From Pseudidiomarina insulisalsae (GTDB lineage Bacteria > Pseudomonadota > Gammaproteobacteria > Enterobacterales > Alteromonadaceae): 64,000 bases of DNA. Shown here piece by piece: positions 56,152-64,000 of this stretch. Both the position numbers and the translations under genes were made by a program. Where the stretch lies: contig NZ_PIPY01000006.1 of assembly GCF_003987065.1 (NCBI RefSeq), positions 1-64,000 on the forward strand, written 5' to 3'. The notes beneath the pieces were generated by a model. That model worked only from the letters and a program-made list of their open reading frames with translations, had not been told where the DNA came from and ran no database searches. The stretch's first letter is position 1. Every line of letters starts with the position of its first letter.

Positions 56152-58392
56152 ATGTCGATGGACACCGTAGAACAAATTCCACTGCGTCGGTTTACTGAGG
56201 ATGCCTACCTCAATTATTCCATGTACGTCATTATGGACCGCGCTTTGCCACATATTGGTGATGGCCTTAAGCCGGTGCAACGACGCATTATTTATGCCAT
56301 GTCAGAGTTGGGCTTGTCGGCGTTAGCGAAATATAAGAAGTCGGCGCGTACCGTGGGTGACGTATTAGGTAAGTTCCACCCGCATGGCGACAGCGCTTGT
56401 TATGAAGCCATGGTACTGATGGCGCAGCCGTTTTCGTACCGGTACCCGTTGGTAGATGGCCAGGGTAACTGGGGCTCACAGGATGATCCTAAGTCATTTG
56501 CCGCAATGCGTTATACCGAAGCGAAATTGTCACGCTTCAGTGAACTGCTGCTCAGTGAGTTGGGTCAGGGCACCGTGGATTGGGTACCGAACTTTGACGG
56601 GACCATGAAAGAGCCACGCATGTTGCCTGCGCGGTTACCGCATATTCTCCTGAACGGGGTGACAGGCATCGCTGTTGGTATGGCGACGGACATTCCACCG
56701 CACAACGCTCGGGAAGTGGCACATGCATGCGCGCTGTTGCTCGAGAAGCCAAGCGCCGATCTGGCCGAGGTGATGGAACATTTACGCGGGCCAGATTATC
56801 CGACCGATGCAGAAATTATTACCCCGCATGAAGAGATTGTAAAAATCTATGAGAGTGGCCGCGGTAGTATTCGGATGCGGGCAAAATATCAGCTGGAGGA
56901 CGGCGAAGTTATTGTTGATGCGTTGCCGCATCAGGCATCAGGCGCCAAAGTGTTAGAGCAGATTGCAGCGCAGATGCAGGCGAAAAAGTTACCGATGGTG
57001 TCTGATCTGCGCGATGAGTCCGATCATGAAAATCCGACGCGCCTGGTCATTGTGCCCCGTTCAAATCGGGTCGACATTGAGCAGATGATGCAACACTTAT
57101 TTGCCACCACCGATCTTGAGAAGCAGTACCGGGTTAACCTGAATATGCTCGGCCTTGACGGCCGCCCGCAGGTGAAGCCGATTCTGAACGTACTGAAAGA
57201 GTGGCTGGTTTTCCGGCAAACGACCGTCACCCGCCGTCTGCAGCATCGTCTGGACAAGGTGCTGGCGCGCCTGCACATCCTCGAAGGTTTGTTGATTGCT
57301 TATCTGAACATTGATGAAGTGATCGCCATTATTCGCTACGAAGATGAGCCCAAAGCTGAGTTGATGAAGCGTTTCCAGTTAACGGAAACGCAGGCGGAAG
57401 CCATTCTGGAACTGAAGTTACGCCATTTAGCCAAGCTCGAAGAGATGAAGCTGAAAGGTGAGCAGGATGAGTTGGAAAAAGAGCGAGAGCAACTGGAACT
57501 GCTACTGAGCTCTGATCGTCGTCTGAAGACATTGATCCGCAAAGAAATCCTGGCTGACGCTGAGAAATACGGTGACGAGCGTCGCGCGCCGCTGGTAGAA
57601 CGCGCTGAAGCGCGAGCACTGAGTGAGCGTGACCTGACACCTGCGGAACCGGTGACTGTGGTGCTGTCGAAAAAAGGCTGGGTACGCGCCGCCAAAGGCC
57701 ATGATGTTGACGGCGCCGCCTTAGCTTATAAGTCGGGCGATAGTTTCCTGGCGAGTGCTCAGGGTAAGAGTAATCAGCAAGTCGTCTTTCTCGATAGCTC
57801 GGGGCGTAGTTTTGCCTGTGAGGCGCATTTATTGCCGTCTGCCCGAACGCAGGGCGAGCCATTGACCGGCCGTTTCAGTATGGTAGCCGGTGAAACCGTT
57901 GAACAAGTCATGATGGCCAAAGATGAGCAACGTTACCTGTTAGCGTCTGACGCAGGTTATGGCTTTATCTGTAAGTTCAGCGATCTGGTCAGTCGCAATA
58001 AAAATGGTAAAGCGGTGCTGAACCTGCCAACGGGCGCTAAAATACTGCCGCCAAATCGGGTGAACGATATGCAGTCAGATTTACTTGTCGCGGTCTCGAA
58101 CGAAGGGCGGATGCTTATTTTCCCGGTCGCTGATTTACCCGAGTTAGCCAAGGGTAAAGGCAATAAGATGATGAGTATTCCGGCGCTACGGGCGCAGTCG
58201 CGCGAGGAGTATGTCGTAGCGACTAATGTGGTGCCCGCGGATACCGCAATTACCTTGCTGGCAGGCAAGCGCAAGCTGACCTTAAAGCCTGCCGATCTGG
58301 AGCATTATCGCGGTGAACGCGGCCGTCGGGGAAATAAGCTACCGCGCGGTCTGCAACGCGTTGACGCGATTACCGTAGAGAGTCAGGACTGA
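56152..58392 (+). CDS. parC: DNA topoisomerase IV subunit A ParC
   Basis: Breakage-reunion subunit. The catalytic tyrosine is Y121 in [16 protein letters not shown]. In the quinolone-resistance region [11 protein letters not shown]81 and E85 (E. coli S80 and E84) are the drug-sensitive forms. A long coiled-coil stretch (about 405-465) and a C-terminal beta-pinwheel with fewer blades than GyrA follow, as expected for ParC; 746 residues (E. coli 752). AAGGAG stands 9-10 nt before the ATG. Confidence 0.97.
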   Translation: MSMDTVEQIPLRRFTEDAYLNYSMYVIMDRALPHIGDGLKPVQRRIIYAMSELGLSALAKYKKSARTVGDVLGKFHPHGDSACYEAMVLMAQPFSYRYPLVDGQGNWGSQDDPKSFAAMRYTEAKLSRFSELLLSELGQGTVDWVPNFDGTMKEPRMLPARLPHILLNGVTGIAVGMATDIPPHNAREVAHACALLLEKPSADLAEVMEHLRGPDYPTDAEIITPHEEIVKIYESGRGSIRMRAKYQLEDGEVIVDALPHQASGAKVLEQIAAQMQAKKLPMVSDLRDESDHENPTRLVIVPRSNRVDIEQMMQHLFATTDLEKQYRVNLNMLGLDGRPQVKPILNVLKEWLVFRQTTVTRRLQHRLDKVLARLHILEGLLIAYLNIDEVIAIIRYEDEPKAELMKRFQLTETQAEAILELKLRHLAKLEEMKLKGEQDELEKEREQLELLLSSDRRLKTLIRKEILADAEKYGDERRAPLVERAEARALSERDLTPAEPVTVVLSKKGWVRAAKGHDVDGAALAYKSGDSFLASAQGKSNQQVVFLDSSGRSFACEAHLLPSARTQGEPLTGRFSMVAGETVEQVMMAKDEQRYLLASDAGYGFICKFSDLVSRNKNGKAVLNLPTGAKILPPNRVNDMQSDLLVAVSNEGRMLIFPVADLPELAKGKGNKMMSIPALRAQSREEYVVATNVVPADTAITLLAGKRKLTLKPADLEHYRGERGRRGNKLPRGLQRVDAITVESQD

Positions 58393-58420
58393 TCGGAGTA
58401 ATTTTTTCCGCTGAAAAAGG

Positions 58421-58426
58421 TATAAT
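58421..58426 (+). promoter_or_regulatory. Candidate -10 element of plsC
   Basis: TATAAT in the 62-nt gap between parC and plsC, 28 nt before the plsC ATG. No matching -35 hexamer is seen. It may allow plsC-rraB expression apart from parC. Confidence 0.35.
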
Positions 58427-58454
58427 AGCGGGCAGCAACTAATTAGGAGAATGC

Positions 58455-59192
58455 ATGCTCGCTGTTGTACGTCTGATTTTACTTGGCTGTTTTGTCGTGA
58501 TTTGTGGCGTAATAGGTCTGTTAATCTGCCTGTTGCGCCCATTCCATCCAAACAATACCCCTATTTTTGCGCATTGGTATGGCCGCATGCACCGTTTGTT
58601 GGGTGTAAAGCTTGATATTCGTGTTCCGCAGGGACTTTATGAAGGCGGGCCTTATGTTTATATCGCCAATCACCAGAATACCTACGACATTTTCACCCTA
58701 AGCCGGGCGATGCCGCCAGGTACCGTGAGTATTGGTAAAAAAAGCCTGAAGTGGATCCCGTTTTTTGGTCAGTTGTACTGGCTGGCTGGTAATATCTTAA
58801 TTGACCGCAAAAATACCGGTCGGGCCCGCGGCACTATTGATCAGGCCGCCGAAGCCATTCGGGAGCGGCAGATTTCGGTGTTATTGTTCCCCGAAGGTAC
58901 ACGTAGCTATGGCCGGGGCCTGTTGCCATTTAAAACGGGCGCTTTTCGCACTGCGATCCAGGCGGACGTGAGCATTGTCCCGATTTGCGTATCGAATCTG
59001 CACGGTCGTATTAAGTTAAATCGCTGGAATAATGGTACGGTAATTATCGAAATGCTGGAGCCGGTGCCGGTCAGCGGCTACAGTGCGGAAAACGTGCGCG
59101 CGCTTACGGCGCATTGCCACCAGCTGATGCAAATGAAAATTAGTGAGCTTGATCACGAACTCGCTCAGGGAGCTACTGAATATGGCCAATGA
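58455..59192 (+). CDS. plsC: 1-acyl-sn-glycerol-3-phosphate acyltransferase PlsC
   Basis: Adds the second acyl chain to lysophosphatidic acid, giving phosphatidic acid. After an N-terminal membrane helix come NHQNTYD (72-78, catalytic H73 and D78), LIDRKNTGRARGTID, FPEGTRSYGRGLLPFKTGAF and VPICVSN, the four acyltransferase blocks. 245 residues, as in E. coli. AGGAG stands 5 nt before the ATG. The 3' end overlaps rraB by 11 nt. With plsY at 35 kb the window holds both acylation steps of phospholipid synthesis. Confidence 0.96.
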   Translation: MLAVVRLILLGCFVVICGVIGLLICLLRPFHPNNTPIFAHWYGRMHRLLGVKLDIRVPQGLYEGGPYVYIANHQNTYDIFTLSRAMPPGTVSIGKKSLKWIPFFGQLYWLAGNILIDRKNTGRARGTIDQAAEAIRERQISVLLFPEGTRSYGRGLLPFKTGAFRTAIQADVSIVPICVSNLHGRIKLNRWNNGTVIIEMLEPVPVSGYSAENVRALTAHCHQLMQMKISELDHELAQGATEYGQ

Positions 59193-59544
59193 TTCTGCTG
59201 AACTGCTGGCGCAAAGCGATGCAACAGTTGCTGCGCTAATTGAAGATGGTGCAGATCCGGACACACGCTTTACTATTGAACACCACCTGGTCAGCGCTGA
59301 CTTTACCAAATTAGAGAAAGCAGCGGTGGAGCTGGTAAAAGCAGGCTATCACGTCGACGATGCCGACGAATTCGAGCTTGATGATGGTAGCCGCTTGTTT
59401 GCTTTTGCTGCTGTCAGTGAGGTGAAGCTTGACGCTGAACTGCTGCGTCAGCAAACCAAAGAAGTCTGCAAGATAGCCGACTTAGCCGGCGTAGAGTACG
59501 ACGGTTGGGGTACCTTCTTTGGTGAGGCTGACGAAGAAGAGTAA
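59182..59544 (+). CDS. rraB: Regulator of ribonuclease activity B (RraB)
   Basis: Acidic protein that binds RNase E and changes degradosome composition and activity. EDGADPDTRFTIEHHLVSADFTKLEKAAVELVKAGY and AGVEYDGWGTFFGEADEEE match the family closely. The ATG at 59182 lies inside the plsC end (GGAG upstream) and gives 120 residues, shorter than E. coli (138) because the acidic tail is short. The terminator at 59550 closes the unit. Confidence 0.93.
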   Translation: MANDSAELLAQSDATVAALIEDGADPDTRFTIEHHLVSADFTKLEKAAVELVKAGYHVDDADEFELDDGSRLFAFAAVSEVKLDAELLRQQTKEVCKIADLAGVEYDGWGTFFGEADEEE

Positions 59545-59545
59545 A

Positions 59546-59578
59546 ATGCTGCGGCGCTGTTAAAGCGCCGCAATTTTT
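59546..59578. terminator. Bidirectional terminator between rraB and valS
   Basis: TGCGGCGCT (59550-59558) pairs with AGCGCCGCA (59564-59572) around GTTAA, with a T run after on the plus strand and four T after on the minus strand. The stem contains the last codons and stop of valS. Confidence 0.88.
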
Positions 59579-62412
59579 GCCCGTTGCTGCTGTAACTGCT
59601 GCAGCGTATCTTCGGCGTTAGCAAGCTTCTCACGCTCTTTGGCGATGACATCTGCTGGCGCCTTACTGACGAAGTTCTCATTACTTAGCTTACGTGAGAA
59701 CATTGTCACTTCCTTTTCAGCTTTTTCAATTGCCTTATCCAGTCGGGCAAGTTCCGCAGCGGTGTCAATCAAACCTGCCATTGGAATGTGTATTTCCATC
59801 CGGCCCACCAATGCGGTGGCGCTGGCCGGAGCCTCAGCACTACTGCTAAGGAATGTCACCGATTCAAGCTTAGCCAGTGCTGCCAGAAAGCTTTCATTTT
59901 CCTGCAGGCGGGCTTTGGCTTTGGCATCGGCATTGGTAATTAATACCGGCAGCGGTTTGCTGGGTGACAGGTTCATTTCACCACGAATATTGCGTACCGC
60001 AACAATCACCTGTTTCAGCCACTCCATGTCATCACGGGCTGAGGCAAAGCGCTCTTTCTGCACCTGAGGGTAGGGCTGCAACATGATAGTTTCGCCCTCG
60101 ACGCCGGCAAGCGGAGCCACGCGCTGCCAGATTTCCTCGGTGATAAATGGCAGTAAAGGATGCAGCAGGCGCAACAGTTGCTCCAGCACGGTCACCAGGG
60201 TGTGACGGGTGCCACGCAACTGAGCTTCGCTACCATTGAATAAGATTGGCTTAGTGAGTTCAAGATACCAGTCGCAGAACTGATTCCAGGTGAACTCGTA
60301 TGCAATCGCTGCGGCCTGGTCAAAGCGGTAGTTATCCAGCGCGTTACGGAACTGCTTCACGGTATCGTTGAAACCCTCAATGATCCACTGGTCAGCTAAG
60401 GACAGCTGCATTTCACCGCCTTTGATACCGCAGTCGTGCTCTTCGGTATTCATCAGCACATAGCGGCTGGCATTCCATAGCTTGTTACAGAAGTTGCGAT
60501 AGCCCTCGAGCCGTTTCATGTCCCAGTTAATGTCACGACCGGTGGAGGCCAGCGCGGCCAGCGTGAAACGTAAGGCATCGGTACCGTGCGCAGTAATCCC
60601 TTCAGGGAACTGCTTTTCGGTACGCTTTTTAATTTTCGCTTCCAGTTGTGGCTGCATCATATTGGCGGTACGTTTCTCCACCAGTGACTGCAAATCGATA
60701 CCGTCAATCATATCGAGCGGGTCGAGCACGTTGCCCTTCGACTTCGACATTTTCTGGCCTTCTTCGTCGCGAATAAGGCCGGTCACATAAACCGTCTTGA
60801 AAGGTACCTGCGGCTTGCCATTTTCGTCTTTGAGGAAGTGCATGGTCATCATGATCATGCGTGCCACCCAGAAGAAAATAATGTCGAAACCTGTCACCAG
60901 CACATCGGTCGGGTGAAAGGTTTTCAGATCATCAGTGTTTTCTGGCCAGCCCAAGGTTGAGAAAGTCCACAGTGCTGATGAGAACCAGGTATCAAGCACG
61001 TCTTCGTCTTGTTGCAGAGCAACGTCGTCAGCCAGGCCATGTTCGCGACGGACTTCGGCTTCATCGCGGCCCACATACACGTTGCCCTCAGCATCGTACC
61101 AGGCAGGGATACGATGACCCCACCAAAGCTGGCGTGAAATACACCAGTCCTGAATGTCACGCATCCAGGCAAAATACATATTTTCATACTGTTTAGGTAC
61201 GAACTGAATCTCGCCCTCTTCAACAGCGCGTGTTGCCACTTCTGCCAACGGGGCAACACGCACATACCACTGATCGGTCAGGTGTGGCTCAATCGGCACG
61301 CCGCCACGGTCACCGTAGGGCACCTTATTGGTATGTTTTTCAACTTTATCAAGCAGGTCCAGGGCATCAAAGTCAGCGACTACTTTTTTGCGGGCTTCAA
61401 AACGATCAAGATTACGGTACGCCTCAGGCAATATGCCATCGAAGTCACCGATGCTATCAATGGCTTCGCCGGTGGCCGTGTAAAGTCCGGCGCGCTCGCG
61501 CACCTGCGCGTGATCATCAAGCACGGCGATCATCGCCAGCTGATTGCGTTTACCAATCTCATAGTCGTTGAAGTCATGCGCAGGTGTGATTTTCACACAG
61601 CCGGTGCCAAACTCCTGGTCCACATAACTGTCGGCAATGATCGGAATACGGCGACCGACCAAAGGCAAATCAATGAATTTACCGACCAGCGCCTGATAGC
61701 GCTCGTCATCAGGATGGACCGCAACACAAACGTCACCGAGCATGGTCTCGGGGCGCGTGGTCGCAACCACCAGATAATCTTTACCATCGGCAGTGGTGGC
61801 TCCGTCAGCTAACGGATAACGAAGATGCCAGATGTGGCCTTGTTGCTCTTTATTTTCCACTTCCAGATCGGAGATCGCGGTTTGCAGTTTCGGATCCCAG
61901 TTGACCAGCCGCTTGCCGCGATAAATCAGATTCTCTTTGTGCAGCCTTACGAAGACTTCTTTCACCGCGTTTGACAGACCCTCGTCCATGGTAAAGCGTT
62001 CGCGATCCCAGTCGACAGAGTCACCTAGGCGACGCATCTGCTGCGTGATGGTGCCACCGGACTGGGCTTTCCATTCCCATACTTTTTCGATGAATTTTTC
62101 GCGCCCCAGCTCGGTGCGGGTCTGACCTTGCGCTGCCAATTGCCGCTCAACCACCATTTGTGTAGCGATACCAGCATGGTCAGAGCCAACCTGCCAGAGC
62201 GTGTTAAAGCCATCCATACGCTTGTAGCGGGTGAGCGTATCCATAATGGTATGCTGAAAGGCATGGCCCATATGCAGACTGCCCGTCACATTGGGTGGCG
62301 GGATCATGATGCAATAGCTACTGCCCTCGCCGGAGGGTTTAAAATAGCCTGCCTGCTCCCACTTTTGGTAGAGCGCTTGCTCAATAGCATTTGGCGAATA
62401 CGTTTTATCCAT
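59560..62412 (-). CDS. valS: Valyl-tRNA synthetase ValS
   Basis: Class I synthetase that charges tRNA-Val. The HIGH motif is HMGH at 47-50 ([15 protein letters not shown]), the KMSKS motif is at 554-558, a CP1 editing domain that clears threonine lies between, and a C-terminal coiled-coil ([20 protein letters not shown] and after) ends the protein. 950 residues (E. coli 951). Last gene of the pepA-holC-valS run, a conserved order. Confidence 0.97.
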   Translation of the reverse strand: MDKTYSPNAIEQALYQKWEQAGYFKPSGEGSSYCIMIPPPNVTGSLHMGHAFQHTIMDTLTRYKRMDGFNTLWQVGSDHAGIATQMVVERQLAAQGQTRTELGREKFIEKVWEWKAQSGGTITQQMRRLGDSVDWDRERFTMDEGLSNAVKEVFVRLHKENLIYRGKRLVNWDPKLQTAISDLEVENKEQQGHIWHLRYPLADGATTADGKDYLVVATTRPETMLGDVCVAVHPDDERYQALVGKFIDLPLVGRRIPIIADSYVDQEFGTGCVKITPAHDFNDYEIGKRNQLAMIAVLDDHAQVRERAGLYTATGEAIDSIGDFDGILPEAYRNLDRFEARKKVVADFDALDLLDKVEKHTNKVPYGDRGGVPIEPHLTDQWYVRVAPLAEVATRAVEEGEIQFVPKQYENMYFAWMRDIQDWCISRQLWWGHRIPAWYDAEGNVYVGRDEAEVRREHGLADDVALQQDEDVLDTWFSSALWTFSTLGWPENTDDLKTFHPTDVLVTGFDIIFFWVARMIMMTMHFLKDENGKPQVPFKTVYVTGLIRDEEGQKMSKSKGNVLDPLDMIDGIDLQSLVEKRTANMMQPQLEAKIKKRTEKQFPEGITAHGTDALRFTLAALASTGRDINWDMKRLEGYRNFCNKLWNASRYVLMNTEEHDCGIKGGEMQLSLADQWIIEGFNDTVKQFRNALDNYRFDQAAAIAYEFTWNQFCDWYLELTKPILFNGSEAQLRGTRHTLVTVLEQLLRLLHPLLPFITEEIWQRVAPLAGVEGETIMLQPYPQVQKERFASARDDMEWLKQVIVAVRNIRGEMNLSPSKPLPVLITNADAKAKARLQENESFLAALAKLESVTFLSSSAEAPASATALVGRMEIHIPMAGLIDTAAELARLDKAIEKAEKEVTMFSRKLSNENFVSKAPADVIAKEREKLANAEDTLQQLQQQRAKIAAL

Positions 62413-62429
62413 GCGAAACCTTCACGACA

Positions 62430-62885
62430 TTAATTTGATGTTGTTTGTTGCAGCTCAGTGGCATTCACTGTGCTAAGTTGCACGCCTTGCTGACGGTACC
62501 ATTTAAAGCGCTCACGTGCTTGCTGACGGGCCTGTGGGTCACTGGGCACCTGATCAATCACCAGTTGGGCGCCGGCAAATTGCGGCGCGGTCGGCATCAG
62601 ATTGACGACCACTTTGGTACGCCGCGCGCCGATGGCCGCCTCGGGCCAACATAACTCTACCGGTGCGCCCTGACTGGGGCCTTCACCGATCAGGTTATGG
62701 GGCACGAATGCATCGGCGGGTTGTTGCCACAGCGCTTCATCAAGCGCTTCAGCTTGTTGTTGATCACGGCACCAGACGCGGACGCTGCCCAATTCGCGCC
62801 AGCGCTCGCTGATGAGCTGACAAAACAGGCTTAGCTGCTGTGCTTCGTCCAGCCCGTCAAGGACATAAAAGATACCGTGTACCAT
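62430..62885 (-). CDS. holC: DNA polymerase III subunit chi (HolC)
   Basis: Clamp-loader accessory subunit that links the replisome to single-strand-binding protein. IFYVLDGLDEAQQLSLFCQLISERW, VRVWCRDQQQAEALDEALWQQPADAFVPHNLIGE and PVELCW are the family blocks. 151 residues (E. coli 147). It starts one base after the pepA stop and is followed by valS after 17 nt. Confidence 0.94.
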   Translation of the reverse strand: MVHGIFYVLDGLDEAQQLSLFCQLISERWRELGSVRVWCRDQQQAEALDEALWQQPADAFVPHNLIGEGPSQGAPVELCWPEAAIGARRTKVVVNLMPTAPQFAGAQLVIDQVPSDPQARQQARERFKWYRQQGVQLSTVNATELQQTTSN

Positions 62886-62886
62886 A

Positions 62887-64000
<1,114 letters not shown>

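Noticed and set aside
57329-57862. 177-residue open frame opposite parC
   Set aside because: Antisense shadow of the ParC coding sequence; composition is not protein-like.
61282-61812. 176-residue open frame opposite valS
   Set aside because: Antisense shadow of the conserved synthetase; no start signal.

Overview
The window is a stretch of ordinary chromosome from a marine gammaproteobacterium. The gene content and protein style (bifunctional PutA without a DNA-binding domain, carboxynorspermidine pathway, type III pantothenate kinase, PilT/PilU, GspA/GspB, KdkA, amino-acid-oriented catabolism) fit the Alteromonadales, most likely the Idiomarinaceae; this assignment is an inference from protein resemblance, not a database result. 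I find 53 protein genes (the last cut by the window edge) and one 5S rRNA. No gap without a gene exceeds 300 bases, and I see no insertion sequence, prophage, integron, CRISPR array or tRNA.

Layout. 1-3000: the end of an rRNA operon (5S plus terminator), then murB-birA-coaX. 3000-8800 (minus strand): an NSS-family transporter, tmcA and the two carboxynorspermidine/carboxyspermidine genes. 8900-13300: alkB, facing cnoX and two overlapping aldehyde dehydrogenase genes. 13300-17000: deaD with a long leader, and an iron-sulfur (6-4) photolyase. 17100-19900: a glycosyltransferase and a fused waaA-kdkA gene (lipopolysaccharide inner core). 19900-23800: proBA, yggX, mutY. 24000-25900: ompA, trmB. 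25900-32000: hemW, rdgB, nhaP2 (opposite strand), DUF4426, yggT, proC, yggS. 32000-38800: pilT-pilU, tsaD, plsY, folB-folK-uppP, cca. 38900-41000: gspA-gspB. 41100-46000: acyl-CoA dehydrogenase and putA. 46300-54200: ygiF-glnE, lpxL-type acyltransferase, tolC, nudF-yqiB. 54200-59500: parE, parC, plsC, rraB. 59500-64000: pepA-holC-valS.

How the genes work together. Several themes recur: cell envelope construction (murB, uppP, waaA-kdkA, lpxL, plsY, plsC, ompA, tolC, gspAB), proline metabolism in both directions (proBA and proC for synthesis, putA for breakdown), DNA and nucleotide maintenance (alkB, photolyase, mutY, rdgB, parCE, holC), and translation or RNA quality (tmcA, trmB, tsaD, cca, valS, deaD, rraB).

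The points most worth a second look are (i) the in-frame WaaA-KdkA fusion that keeps a Shine-Dalgarno-like sequence and ATG at the head of the kinase part; (ii) five convergent gene pairs that end on the same four-base stop sequence (TTAA, CTAG or TTAG), three of them with those stops in the loop of a 9-bp hairpin; (iii) a CCA-adding enzyme whose HD phosphohydrolase segment is deleted; and (iv) several breaks in normally conserved neighbourhoods. I found no clearly new multi-gene system.
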